From Hygrocybe punicea (lineage: Eukaryota; Basidiomycota; Agaricomycetes; Agaricales; Hygrophoraceae): a stretch of DNA of 64,000 nucleotides. Numbering within the stretch: position 1 is the stretch's first letter; every line of letters starts with the position of its first letter. A program made the position numbers and the translations under genes. Location: the NCBI GenBank assembly GCA_963556145.1, contig OY744463.1, forward strand, positions 7,812,001-7,876,000, written 5' to 3'. The notes beneath the pieces were generated by a model. It was not told the DNA's origin and made no database searches. It was given only the letters and a program-made list of their open reading frames with translations. Of the stretch, positions 1 to 12,346 are shown piece after piece.

Positions 1-297
1 GTCTTCATCAATATTGTTGTTGAAGTCATCGCCATTAAATGCAAATTCAGCATTGTGCATGTCATCCAGTTCATCAAGACCATTTGAAGTCACCCATGAA
101 TACCTTACATCTGCAGTATTATTCTTCTGATGTTTAGCAGAGAAATCATCTCTTGCATCCAAACACTCATACCGCAGACCAAAGTATTTCATGATCTCCA
201 GCTCTCTTTTAGAAAACTCATGGTCCATAAAAGCATTATCCCATGTTTGTAATTTACATTTGAGTTCTTTGCCACTTCTCCATGGCTTGAAAAACGT
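1..297 (-). pseudogene. Helitron helicase fragment
   Basis: The reverse complement matches 53161-53457 of the large Helitron in this window with about nine mismatches (roughly 97% identity by eye). The piece lies between the Rep part and the Pif1-type helicase part of the Helitron protein, so no catalytic motif is included. The match stops at 297, exactly where a Ty3-like LTR begins, so the copy was cut by that insertion. The other side runs off the window. It is a second, separate Helitron copy in opposite orientation. Confidence 0.9.
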
Positions 298-895
298 TGT
301 AGAGGCTCCAAGCCGTCTGGACCCGAATCCTCTTCATATCCCACTTCGTCCCCATCCATTCCCATTCATGTATCGTCGACTCCGCCCAATTCCGGTCCTT
401 TCCATCGATTCCGCTCCGGATTCCACCTCCGGAATCATTCCTACTCAAGATGCAATGTCTCTAACGACCCGAAATCAGTATGTATATAGTTACATATGAT
501 ATATCTTCGTTTCCCGTTACTTAGTACATAGCACCATTCCTCCTATACTCCACTCCACTCGTCTCCTATCAGTTACAGCCTTCGGTTGTAGTACATAGTT
601 ACTACAGCACAGGATCACTCCCAGTAGTATAAAAGATGTACCCTTATACTACAATCATATTATATCCCACCATATCATATTTCATCCCTTCAGTTCTATT
701 TCTTAGTCCTCGCTTCGTATCGTCTCCATATTAGTATTCGTACTCCACTCCCTTCACTTCCCCTCTGATCCGGAACCCTGGATTCGGGTTGGATTGACTA
801 GACTACATAGACACTAAACTCCTCTGATCACTTCTTAGCTGATCACACTTTCCATAGATTCCCATTCCGGGTCTACAACAGAACTCGCCGTCACA
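298..895 (+). mobile_element. LTR of a Ty3/gypsy-like retrotransposon
   Basis: The element begins TGTAGAGGCTCC and ends CGTCACA, so it has the TG...CA form. A TATA box (TATAAAAG, 629-636) lies inside. A second copy in reverse orientation occupies 61881-63761 and shares the order of nearly all blocks, which fixes both ends. It sits inside the Helitron fragment at 1-297. The gag-like reading frame that follows supports a 5' LTR, with a putative primer-binding stretch just after 895. No second LTR of this copy is seen nearby, so the element is truncated. Confidence 0.8.
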
Positions 896-908
896 ACTGG
901 AGCCCACC

Positions 909-2523
909 GTGAGGGGTTTAGTTCTTTTGTCTTTTCATACCCTCCCCACCATCGGGTTTGACTTTCATGACATTTTTCCTTTGTTCCCGACTCTAATCGC
1001 TCAGCCCTGCTTACGACTTCGACCCCTTCCTCGTACATCCCTGACCCGCTTCCCGATTTGGAAATTCCCGAATATGACGCACCGATTAAGGCCTCTCCGA
1101 GGTGATCGTTCAGCCCCAATGTTTCACGGTGACGAACACGACCTTCCCCGCTTCTTTGACAAAATTGACATGCTCGGTTCCGACTGTGGACTCACAGACA
1201 CTATGAAGATTCGCTACAGTACCTCAATAACGACGACTACGAACTTTGGTCTACCCTACCCGCCGCTTCAGCAAAGGACTTCATCGCTTTCCGACATGCC
1301 ATTTTCGCCTTCTATCCCGGTGCCACGGACAGTATTCGGTATATGATTGCGGATCTCAAACAATTGGTTAGACGACAATCGGCTTATGGTATAGAGAACA
1401 AGACGGACTTAGGGCAATATTTCTGGGACTTCATACGCATATCCGGAGTACTATACAACAACGGCCGTTTATCGGACAAGCAGCGGAATGAGTATTTTGC
1501 CAACGGATTTGACTTAGATCTTCATCAACGTGTTGAAGAACGACTTCATTACCTTCTTCCCAGTCATTACCACAATGATCGTATCCGGTTGATATTTTCC
1601 ACGACGCCGCATTGTTTCTCCTTTCCGGTTACCATTCCATTCCAGAATCCGTTGTCACTGCAGCCCCCATTGCCATTTCCAGTCCCGATTCCGGTCCCGC
1701 ACCCGTACCAGTCGCAGTCATTTCACCTCCGGAACAGATCCTGTCCTCGATCCCATCCTCGATCCCGCCCACTGTCGTTCGTTCCGTCCCCCACGTTCAT
1801 TCCGGTCCTTTGTATACTCCGTCCCCGTCATCGTGTTCCCCATCCCCATCCATTCTGGTGCCTGTTGAGACCATCATTTGTTTACAGGTATTGTCGTCCA
1901 GTCCCGTGTCGTCCCCGTCCGATCCCACTCCCGATTTATCGATGCCGGTCACCGATTTATCCATTTCATTTCCTATTTCGTCCACGTCGTCTCCAGATTC
2001 GACCCCTCCACTTTCTGTCCACGAACTCGTACCGGACCCGCTCCCATTGTCCTCGGATTCTCCAGAAATAGACATTCCGTCCCCGATATTGCCACCATAT
2101 TGTCCTCCATCACCGTCTACTGAGATTCCGTCGATTTTGGTTGAGTATTCCATACCTGTTCCAATTCCAGACCCCATTCCACCCCTTTTATTTGATTTCG
2201 ATTCCGGTTCCGATTCTGTTCTGTCGACCCCTTCGTTCCCGGTTCCCCTCGTTGTTTCCGCTCCCGTATCGTTGTCGGTTCTGTCTTCGCCCGCTTGGGG
2301 CACCCCGTCGTTTTTAAACCCGTCACGCGGCGCACCCGTTATATGGGATTGTGTTGGTGTCGGCACTCCGGTTCTCGATTTTATTTTATTTCTCGTTTCC
2401 GTTTTCATTTTACTTTGTCATCGCATTTTGGACCTCCGCCCCCTCGACACCTCGCTCGAATATTTGCAAGAAGTTCTCCGCCTCCTCTCATCGTTCCCCT
2501 CATGGCAAAAGGGCCCATCTTGA
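909..2523 (+). pseudogene. decayed Ty3-like gag
   Basis: This is the structural (capsid) gene of the retrotransposon whose LTR ends at 895. The capsid part is readable in pieces: PMFHGDEHDLPRFFD near 1110, then after a frameshift near 1210-1225 ELWSTLPAASAKDFIAF and FRHAIFAFYPGA, then LGQYFWDFIRISGVL and NEYFANGFD. A further shift near 1600 enters a 300-residue Pro/Ser-rich frame (1612-2523) made of pyrimidine-rich repeats, probably the expanded linker that precedes the zinc knuckle in this family. No CCHC knuckle, protease or RT is found. Two frameshifts and loss of pol make it dead. The Ty3 assignment rests on the capsid pattern and the LTR. Confidence 0.65.
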
Positions 2524-2529
2524 TATGAC

Positions 2530-2895
2530 TGTGTGCTTGTGAACTCAAATAAGGACCTTGAAGGCATGTGTGGTCTCGACATTGCACATGTATTGTGTTT
2601 TTTTTCTTTCAATTTCCGTGGTACTACCCATCCCTGATCCATTGGTTCTCACACATTGGCGATGGACCTGATGTTGACACTGGCATGTGGATGGTGAAAC
2701 CCATGCCAAATGCTGATGGACCTCTTGCTGTGATTCACCTTGACTGTGTGGTCCGTGCTGCACATCTCATTGGAGTATACGGCAATAGTTTTTTACCACC
2801 TGGTTTTCACTTTTCTCACTCTCTTGACAGTTTTCGAGCATTCTATGTCAACAAATATGCTGATCATCATATGTTTGAATCCATATTTTAATTTT
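2530..2895 (+). pseudogene. C-terminal tail of a Plavaka-like transposase
   Basis: The frame 2568-2891 contains DVDTGMWMVKP, AVIHLDCVVRAAHLIGVYG and SLDSFRAFYVNKYADHH before a stop. From memory this is the usual ending of fungal Plavaka (CACTA-related) transposase proteins. Only about 85 residues remain and the catalytic DDE region is absent, so it is a remnant. The upstream part merges into the gag linker without a clear boundary. The family call is from memory and not searched. Confidence 0.5.
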
Positions 2896-5800
2896 TTTAG
2901 TGTTTATGTCTGACTTTGAGTGCTGAGCACTGATGAGCAGCATATGAACTTCAACGCCATCAACCTTATACCCCTCCAAGTCCCACCTCAACCTCTCAGC
3001 TCCCAGGACAAGTTTCATTGCTTCCCCTGGCATCTCTTGCCAGCAGCACCTCCTGGTGCGCCTTCCACCCCTTGCATCCCCACTCTGATGCTGATGCTCA
3101 TCCTAAAAAAGTCCAAGCTTAGCCTTCTTGGTGTAGTAGGCGCCAGGGACAAGGACCAGGATAGGAACCATGCCCGGAATCTCTTGAATGCTGTGGGCCA
3201 TGGGTCCTCTGGCCACGACAGTTTCAAGATCTTCGTTGACTCCACACATGACCCAGACGTCGGCGATATTGTCATGGCGAAGAAGAAGTCAGCCTAGTGG
3301 GATGAACTGGGGTGCTCTGGACGAGGTCACGAATATATCATCGACCGCTCCCCAGAAGCAGTCAGTACTCTGGCTCAAGGTCCAGGAGAAAGAGAAGGAC
3401 AGGGATAAGTGGTGGAGTATCGGCCACAGGAGGCAGTATTCCAAGGAGAAGGAGAAGGAGAGAAGCAGGAGAAACTCAAAACACGTGCAAAATGTAAGTT
3501 ATTTTCTTCTGCCCTTCATCTTCTGACATCCTACCATTTCTCTCACAACCCTGGAGCCCAGTAAGATTGCTGGAAGCCTGCACGTGTTTCAACTCGCTTG
3601 ACTCTGGGATCCTTCTCACATTCACCCGCTCATTCCACTTTCAATGATGGTGGTCAGCCTTCCCCGCCTCTGATATACTCCTGATCGGGAACACCCACTA
3701 CTGGTGGGCTTCTCACTGTTCCAGGTAGCACTGGCCCTCCTGTAGCTTTGGCCAGGAATTCGGGCTCGGGCTTGATCGCACTGCACGTGATCTGGTCCAT
3801 GCGCTCACTGGCGTGCATCGGCAGCTGGGCCCAACTCAAAGTCGCCAAGGACGCAAGCACTATGAAGAAAAGTAACACGAAGGGGGTCGAAGGAAAGAAG
3901 AAGGAGAAGGATAAGAAGGAAGGCAAGGAGAAGAAAATGAAGAAGCACAAGGAGATTGAGGGACAGAAGTTGCCAGAAAAGGTGCAAATGGCACACATAT
4001 TGATGAGCAGTTCAAAGTGGGTGCCCTAAGTTCGGCAAGTCCGGTGGGCAAGGTGAAGACAGTAGGAAAGAAGCAGAGCATTCTTGGTCTGGGGCTTCCC
4101 GTGTCGATCCGCATGCCCACACTGCGCAGTGGATCTACCGCGTCCAGTAATCGACTATCAGTCGAGTCGGTTCCTCCCCACGGCAAGGCACAAGTGGGCA
4201 TGCAGACATGTAGTGGATCTGTGACGTCAAGCGGATCATCTCTGCGTCCACTATCATCCACATCAGGGACGTCCTGCACATCATCAGGGTGTTCTGTGCG
4301 GTGGGACGAGGAGTGCTTGGAGATGGCAAAGGAACGGTGAAGGCAGGAGTGAGAGATTCAGGCGCCTTGGCGGGAAGACAAGATAAAGACTGATAAGGAA
4401 GCGGAGGTTGAGGCGAAATGGAGGGAAGGGGAGCGGAGGGAGACTAGATGCAGTTTGGAAGGGAGAAGACAGACTTTGCTGTCAGAGGCGTTCCCGCCCA
4501 TGCGCACATTCCCAATTGTGACTGTTGAGGAGGCCACTGCAGATTGGCATGATGCACCAGAAGACGAGATGGTGGTGGACCTTGGCAACTGTGTGATACC
4601 TGGCATGCCAGTGAGGAGGGCGCAGCCACAACCAGTTTCAGAGCAGCTGCTCGGGAAAGCCAGGCCGCAAGGAATATATGAAGATGAGGATGGTGTGTAT
4701 TACTGTATTTCTGTTGTATCTAGAATGTTGCCTGACAAGTTGATTCCCTGTCTACGATTCTAGATGCTGCTATGAATAATCTTGCCGAGTTGATCAATCA
4801 TCTTGACCTACAGGCAATGCCTGGAACTCCCGATATGATGCGTCCTCCCTCACTTCAGATCAGCACGCCAATGGTAATAGCCCGACAAACAAGGATCACA
4901 TCCCTGACAGTCCGTTGAAAGGTGGTCTGGGTGAAAGCATGGCACATATAGGCTCTTTGTGGCCATATGCTCAGTCTTGGGAAAAGCCAATGTCCCACTC
5001 CTAGGGGACTCATCGGCCAACAAATAGCACCGTGGCCCACCTTAAACAACTCAATTTCTTCGTCGAATGTTCCCGTTAAGACAACCACTCCAGCCACGAC
5101 TGAAGATTCAGTATCGACCCCTTTGGCTCAAGGTCATAAGCTCCACTTGACTTACAAACGCACCATGACACCGTCCCCAGCTGCCAATCCTTTGCCAGTG
5201 TTTCAGCCACTATGTCCCACCTGGGGAAGATGGGTAACTCCTGCTACTAGCGCATCCTTGGCTTCCCCAATGCCTACCCTCCGCCATGTTGGCCACACTA
5301 TTCGTGCACCATCATCACTCACTTTTGGCTCCTGCTCATCCTCACGTTCCAGTTCCTTTGATGCCAGAGCATCACCTTTGCCAAGCCCAGTATTCAAGAG
5401 AGCCGAAGGTTACTTGCATGTGAGGAAGCGTTCATCCCTGGTGCCCACAGAGCTCAGAGGCAGCCAGGGAGGCACCAGCATACCAATCCCACCTGAGGCG
5501 AAGCGCGTGATGGGATTAAGCGGAACAATGGGGGCGTTGGGAGAAGTTGGATACGCAGAGCCTTCGCTAGATGCAGATGATCCAGACTCTGATATCCCAG
5601 ATGAGTTGCAAGTCATCTTGGTGGGCCGGACGGATGAGGAGGGTGGTCGATACTTGGAGGATACATTGGAGTTTTCTTCTGGAGCAGGTGTGAAGGCTTC
5701 CCCACCATCACCTGGATTGCCTCCTGTGGAGCCACTTCCGGTACCAATGCCAGTCAATATAGCTCCTGCTGCCACCCCTCTGCCTGTGTTCCATGCTCAG

Positions 5801-7852
5801 TTGATTGACAATGAGCAGAACCTTGTTGAAGTTGACGAGGAGTGTCATTCTTCTTCCGATACGAAGAAGTCATTTGATTTCACCGGGGAGCTCAAGAAAT
5901 TGAACAAATCAGGTGGGTTGGATTGGTGGAGCTTTGTTGAGCAGCTTGAGAATGCGTTCCATACACCTGCGAAGATTGACTTGCGGTATGGATTCAAGAA
6001 TGGATTTCTGGATGTTGAGATCCCCCCTTTACCACCTGTGCCTACACCTGCCATGAGTATGCCCACACCCAAGTTAACGAAGGAGGAGAGCTCCAAAGGT
6101 GTATCCAGTCTGGGGCTGGGCTTTGATGAGTTTTCAGCTTCGAGGATCATCGATGTGAAGCAGCCAACATTGCTCCCTGGATCTGACAGCTTATGCATAA
6201 CGGAGGAGTCTCAGGACAACTTTATGTTGGACCACAATTCTTCTGCCTGGCTATCAAAGAGTCAATCATCCATGGGTTCCCGGCCTTCTGATGGGCAGCT
6301 CAACACAGCATTTAAGTTTGGTGGTCGACCACAAGCAACAGAAGAAGCTGTTGACTCTGTCAGATATCATCCCCCCGCCCTCACATTGTCATTCGTTATC
6401 AAACTTGTCAGCGATCGAAGAAGACAGTGCAGTACTCAAGTCCATTTTCGCGAAAGCTGTTGACATCCCCCTACAGTCCCCCGGATGCGTCTCAACTCAG
6501 ACTCCAGCTCTAAACGTCAAGCGAGGGATGCTTCGCAGAACATGAGTGCCAGTAGGCACTCTAGACACTCCTCCGAGCTCAGCTTTGCAGGATTTGAGGC
6601 CTTTGAGGAGGTATGATGGGGTTTCAAATTTACCAGCAGGCCTGCATTCTACCCTCCCATATCGTGTAGAGCAGTGCACGGGCGGCATGAGTCTCTGTTT
6701 AGCATTGCCTCGGTGTTGTTTTATGGATTCATCATCAACCTGGGCTCTACCGATCCATTTGAGTATGGCCTGCCCAGTTTGCCCAAGAGGCCTTTGTCCA
6801 AAGATTTGACTTATTCCACGTCGGTGGCTGTTGATGATACGTTCTTGTTCATCAATCGACTGCCCCTGCGCAGGTGTGTGGACAGCGACGCCTCGAGCTT
6901 CTATTTCTGGGCACCAGCATCGTCACAAGTAATGCAGCCGTACAACCGCAGGCACCATCGACATGACTCAACTATGTCCATCACCTCCCAAGGACCACCA
7001 ATCAGTTTATACAACCGGAGCTTTGGGGGTCATCGACGGAGTGACTCAAGTGCAAGCGACAGTTGGGTGGCACATTCATATGCAATGTATCGGGCACATG
7101 GCAGAAGGGCTGCACCAGCTGTGGACTCGACATCGTCAGGAACCATTGATTAATTCAACCACAAGCGAGTTTTCTGCAATGTGCCTTGGATGGCCGGGTC
7201 TGGGCAACAAGATGTTTGAGATGTGTGAGCAGAGTATGCTGCTGACCTCAATTTCGGCATCCCCTCCTGAGAGTTGTGAATGAAGGTCTCGGGAATTGCT
7301 CATCGTTTGATTCGATTCTGGACAATGGTAGGAGGTCTTCTATGGGTGATTCCCTGTTCGACAAGACTGGTCAACGGTCCTCCATGTCTTCCGACTCTGT
7401 ATTCGGTGATGACGAACAGCATCCGCCTCATGGCCATCTTTTCAACAACCACCTTTTGCCACACAATCAACTCCATCCCCTGTCTATGCTCAGTGTAAAC
7501 AGCATTTGTAGTCCTGTGAAAGATACAATGATTAGTGTAGGTTGATGTTTGTCTTGAATGACCTTTCTTTTGTGCTAATGGACCGTTAGGTGCTGGGTGG
7601 AGGTGGCTATGTTCGACACCGGTCTGTGGGTGCCGCATTTGAGGCATGGCCCTGCGTCAAGTTCGAAAAGAAGTGGAAATATGCCAATTTACAGGACATG
7701 GTCTATCCCCCAGCTTATGATGATGGCAACAAGGATTCCCCAAACAAGGCCCGAATTATTACAGCTGTTTGCAAATAGCTTGACAGTCACGGGAATTTTT
7801 ATATATATGTGGCAATTCGGACTTAGTAAAATTTCGTGTGACTTGTCTTGTC

Positions 7853-9159
7853 ATGGGTCGCTCTCGCAAGAAAAAGTCTGCAGCTACCATTGATAACTCC
7901 TCTGACTTTGAACACACTTCTTCTACAAATGAGGATGATGGTTCTGATGGTGGAGCTTCTGGATCTAAATGCAAGCGCAAAGGTTTGCTCACTTAGAGGT
8001 ACCCTCTATCATCAGGCTCAAATTTTACAGGTCCTTCGGTTTCAAAGAACATTGTCTACATCCTTTCTCTCTACTCTGCCTCTGAAATGAAAAAGACTGT
8101 CAAAAAACGCTCTGCATGAACTATGTCACTGCAGCTCAGCTGTGAAGAGCCTTGGGACACCATGAAAGCACAACTCCTTGTCAAGATCGCAGCTGCATTC
8201 AAGCTCGCAACAGTCAACTTCGAGACATACGATATCCTTTTTCACATTCCCAGAGTTCTTCCAAAGCCAGGTAGCCCCTTCTTGTGCAACGATGACTACA
8301 ACTACCTTCTTGAGAGACTGCAGAAAGCTGGACCAAAAGATTCAACTGTCTACATTTCTGTTATGGAGGGGGGTTGGTGGTGCTGAGAAGGAGAATGAGA
8401 ATAACTCAGATGAAGAGACTGTTATTGGAGACAAGAAAAAAGCAAAGAAGGTTTGTGTATTTTATGTGTTTCTACCTATGCTAACAAGATTACTAGGATA
8501 CCAAAGATCCTATGTCTTACCATGCAAATGCTACCAAGAACAGGAACATTCAAGATTTGTGGGAGGCATGGAAATGCCCCAAACAGCAGCCCAATTGCCT
8601 TGGCGTACATTGCTACATCAATGCCGATGGCAATCATGTCCCTCTCAATGTCGATCGCCTCGACCTCTGGGCATGCGCTATGCTCAAAGGTGAACATCAT
8701 GCAACCATTCACCAACCACCAAATCACAAACTTTTTGATTCAGGCCAACCACTCTCGCCTATTCTTACGCAGCGTCTCAAAAATTCAAAGCCAAATAGCT
8801 CTGGTAACATGGGCCAGCCAGTTATCAATTTTTCATTCGGCAATGAACTAGTCAATCTACTACAGCCCAAACCTGCCACCATAGCCATGCCTCCTGTTGC
8901 ACCTGCACACGTCATCAATATCAATTCCACCAGCTTACTCCACCCTTCCTGTATTCCTGGCCATGACATGTCACTTGCCGACTTCTGTGTCCAGCATGGA
9001 CTTGGACCAAGTATCCTTCAGAAATTCCAGGACAATGAATATCACCATGCTCGAACCCTTTGTTTTGTCACAATTCCAGAGTTGAAGGAAATGGGGTTTT
9101 GGTTGGGGGAATTTGCTTCATTGCGGGATGCCATTGAAACCTGGTCAACTTTGGCATAG
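7853..9159 (+). pseudogene. cargo gene of the Tc1-like element, SAM-like C-terminus
   Basis: Start chosen at ATG 7853 (MGRSRKKKSAATIDNSS, basic then acidic serine-rich). A short intron ends in TTTTACAG near 8030, then GPSVSKNIVYILSLYSASEM. A TGA at 8117-8119 breaks an otherwise continuous frame into EPWDTMKAQLLVKI and FHIPRVLPKPGSPF; further introns lie near 8380-8530. The last exon holds QPNCLGVHCYINADG, LWACAMLKGEHHATI, PPNHKLFD and a C-terminal helical segment, ADFCVQHGLG...ELKEMGF...SLRDAIETWS, that looks like a SAM domain (protein or RNA interaction). I remember this as a high-copy Agaricomycete family. Function unknown; possibly an accessory protein of the transposon. One stop, so probably recently inactive. 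Confidence 0.65.
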
Positions 9160-9325
9160 GCATGTTTCTTTACAGTCACTCTCTCCGTTTTCATTAGAGT
9201 TTTCATAGCATAGCATTTTAGCATTTTTGTAGCACATAGTCACTCTTTCAATAAGACACAATCATTTTACACTTCACATTGCACGGCAACACTATATACA
9301 AGTACAAAAGTGTGAAATGAAACAA

Positions 9326-10262
9326 CTAAAAATACCTGGCATGTGCAAAATACCCCACAGCATTGTCTGGAGTGATGATTTCAACTACTTCCAACATATC
9401 ATACAGTATTCCATCGCCAGTGGTTACTCCATAATAGTTCTGGTGACACCAGATAAAATATTTGATCTTGGAGAATGCTTCTTCGATAGGATTGAGGTCA
9501 GGAGAGTAGGGGGGAAGATACTCAATTCGGACACCTGTGAAAACATAAGTAACACACGAGAACAAGTAATTGCAAATATACCAAAGCACTCAGTGAGCTC
9601 TCCAATCTCATCACCATGGTGAATCTTCACGTTGTCCATTACTAGGACACTCAAAGGCCCAGGATATGTGGAACACTTTGGTAGCTATAATGATGTGAGA
9701 AAGCAGGGATATTGAATTGAATGAAAACAAACCACTTGGAACTCCAGGAAATGGAGAAAAAGCTCCTTTGTCATTGACCCTTCGACAACTGTGGACACCT
9801 CAATGCCATTGATGGTGAGCATTGCCTCAGTTGAAGTCCGTCTTCCTTGCACAAATGGCTGTCTCTTTCGTGGGTGCCGTCCTTTCTTTGCCTGTCCAAA
9901 GCGCCTGCCAACTGTCCCTTCGTCCTTTGAAAGCTCGTCAATGAACCCTAACTCCTCAAGTGAATACTGAGCCATTCGCCCAATGAATTTGGAACGCAGT
10001 TCCTTGTCTCGTTCAGCAGCAATCCATTGTAGCCTTTTGCGACTGATTCCAGCATGCTCAAGTTCCCGATGGACTGTCGTGTAGTGGATTGAAATGAAGC
10101 GGTTGTGTTGCAATAGGCTGGGTAGTTCGTCAAGGAAAAAGTCTGGACTGCATGGATAAGGTGGATGAGATATTGCACATCATCATGGTTGAGAATGTGG
10201 GGTCTCCCGTAGGGATGGCTAGATGGCTTTACAATGTTGCCAGTCACATGGTCTAAGTCCAA
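9326..10262 (-). pseudogene. Tc1-like DDE transposase
   Basis: Cuts and rejoins the element ends. Reading on the minus strand: an N-terminal DNA-binding part (HPYGRPHILNHDDVQYLIHL), SIHYTTVHRELEHAGISRKRLQ, then the DDE_3-type catalytic core with GFIDELSKDEGTVGRRFG (first Asp), VLVMDNVKIHHGDEI (second Asp), and EYLPPYSPDLNPIEEAFSKIK (Glu). Two small introns interrupt it near 9680-9735 and 9540-9590. A one-base frameshift near 10145 separates the N-terminal part from the core, so this copy is probably inactive although all three acidic residues are kept. It ends within the TIR-bounded element and converges on the cargo gene. Confidence 0.85.
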
Positions 10263-11358
10263 ATTGCCACATATATTCCCATGACTGTCAAGCTATTTGC
10301 AAACAGCTGTAAGATGCCTCCAATAATCTCAATGTCGTCTTCCAAATTTGGCGGGGAGCATATGATCAAGGCTCAACATGGTCTTCTAACACGAGAAAGT
10401 TTTGAAGACAACTGTCTTATTGCTGAAGGGGAGGATCTGACATCCTGTGAGTGGGAGCATGCTGTGGTGTATGGTCCTGCTCATATTCTTTGCTAGGTGG
10501 CCTTGTGCCAGTACTCGACTGTGCCCTGCGCCCCGTTTATGGTCCATACTACACATCTTTGAGTTCTGGCATAGACATGCCCCCTCTTTCGTGCTTGGAG
10601 GGTTCACAATCCAAAGGCTCGCAATCCAGCATTGATCTTTCTGACCTCAACATGATCTTGGCGAATGCTATGCATCCTGTAACAACCACTGCCCAGACAA
10701 GGGCACGACATCAGGAAAAACACTAATGCTCTGAGGCACTCTGAGAGAGTCTCAGAGCTGCTCAGAGCTGCTCAGAGTGAGGAAAGCACCAAAGCTGCCA
10801 GAGCACTCTGAGTGGCTCTGAGAGCAACCTGCTTGAGGCTCTCTGCTCTGAGAGCACTTTAGAGCACTTTAGAGCCGCGTTTGAGCAGTACAGAGTGCTC
10901 TGAAAGCCTGGTTTTTCTGCTTTTATTTACTCTGATTTACTCCGAGTCAAATTCACAATTCATGTAGTTATTATGAAGAGTTGTTGGTCAACTTGCCCAT
11001 AACAGAAATATTTGAAATATGAAATTATCATTTGTTTGAATAAATATTTGATCTACAATCAGTATTAACTATCAATGATTAAATCATATTTCATTCTAAA
11101 ATTATTACTAATTAAGTAACGACATATAGCTGGTTGACTTAAAAAGTACCATTAAGTTAAGTGAGCCAGAGAATACGCAAAGCATGTGAGTTATATAGTG
11201 TTTGAAGATGTGCACGGACCATTTGTCTGTGTTTGATAGAAATGCATGCCAAACATTGCCAATGTAGCGGTCAGGTGTCCAAAAAAGGCAATCATTTTAT
11301 TGCTATAAAATTGACAACTTTTTAGGAAACAGTTTTCAAAGGGTCAGAGTCCCCAGGT

Positions 11359-12346
11359 TAGTAATGCCAAATGGAACTGATCCAACCCCAGTTCAAACTG
11401 CAAACCACAATCTCTATTTAGCTATGTAGATACTAAAATATATATTTTCATGTCTGAAATCGCGTATCATGTGATAATTACACGACTTCGACCAACAACA
11501 ACAACGCAAGGCCAATGAACGCGACATCGTGTCGCGTTCATGGACACACTGTGGTAAGTCTCATCATTTATCTTAACTTTACTATCTGTTACAGGAAACT
11601 TGACCGCGACCACATCGAGCCCACGCCAATGCCAATGCAATCCAACACCAACCCAATGCCAACAGACGTGGGCCAGCAGCAGCGCCAGCAGCAGCAGCGC
11701 CAGAAATAGCATGCCGGCAACAGCACTGGCAGCAACACCGGCAACAGCAGCAACGCCGGCAACAGCAGCAACGCTGGCAGCAGCAGCAATGCCGGCAGCA
11801 GCCGTGGCAGCAACACCACCCACGCCGTGGACAGCTGCAACATCACCACCACCACCACCACCAGCGGCGGCAACAGCAACAGCAACGGCCAGCAGCAGCA
11901 CCGGCAGCAGCGGCAGCAGCAACAGCAGCAGCAGCAGCGATGGCGGCAGCAGCAGTAGCAGCAGCAGCAGCAGTTGCAGCAGCAATGGCCACAGCAGCAA
12001 CGGCCACGGCAGCAGCAGCAGCACTGGCAGCAGCAGCAATGGCAACAGTGGCAATGGCAACGGCAGCAGCAGCAGCGCTGGACGGCTCCCCCGCAGCCCA
12101 ACTACCTTGCGAAGTGCAGCACCGTATCAATTGATACGTGCCTGCCATTCGCGAGGAGAACAGAGCTATGAGGGGGTGAGCCCACCTCGGTCCTGGGTTC
12201 AGACCTGAACCCAGACCGAACGCAGAGAGACGGTTCGATGCCGTCTGGGTCTGGGTTTGGCCCTGCGCCAAACCAGACCCGAAGTGCAGTTCGTGGTTCC
12301 ACCAAAAAGGGTCGGAACCGGACCGAATTGAACTTTGGCAACACTA
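11359..12346 (+). mobile_element. non-autonomous hAT-like element, GGTTC family, copy 1
   Basis: The right end is ...GGCAACACTA, matching copy 2 at 61956-63246. The left end (TAGTAATGCC at 11359) is degenerate and tentative, and no 8-bp duplication is seen. Internal order: ACAACAACAA exon with a hairpin (arms GAACGCGACA/TGTCGCGTTC, 11518-11540), a 41-nt intron (GTAAGT at 11554 to CAG at 11594), a CAG-rich tract (11680-12080), the TCGCGA/CAATTG palindrome (12103-12156), then GGTTC/GAACC subterminal repeats. Long frames in the CAG tract in every phase are a by-product of the repeat. Nested in 10712-12515. Confidence 0.75.
12103..12156. repeat. 55-bp palindromic module (CAATTG core)
   Basis: ACCTTGCGAA...GTATCAATTGATAC...TTCGCGAGG: imperfect long palindrome with a perfect core. 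Lies between the CAG tract and the subterminal repeats of hAT-like copy 1. Confidence 0.85.

Larger units (their letters stand above)
7762..10309. mobile_element. Tc1/mariner-like DNA transposon with two genes
   Basis: Terminal inverted repeats start CAGCTGTTTGCAAATAGC at 7762 and read the same on the reverse strand from 10309; similarity continues for about 60 bp. TA dinucleotides flank both ends (7760-7761 and 10310-10311), the Tc1/mariner target duplication. The host gene reads up to 7760 and resumes after 10311. Inside are a DDE transposase on the minus strand and a second gene on the plus strand, converging with their 3' ends about 170 bp apart. At 2.5 kb it is longer than a one-gene Tc1 element because of the extra gene. 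Confidence 0.9.

Noticed and set aside
1797..2408. 203-residue Gly/Asp/Ser-rich frame on the minus strand
   Set aside because: Antisense shadow of the pyrimidine-rich gag linker; no independent motif.
11600..12210. Long open frames (Ala, Gln, Ser, Leu or Cys-rich proteins)
   Set aside because: All frames of a CAG-type repeat are open on both strands. Only the exon-intron signal upstream is informative.
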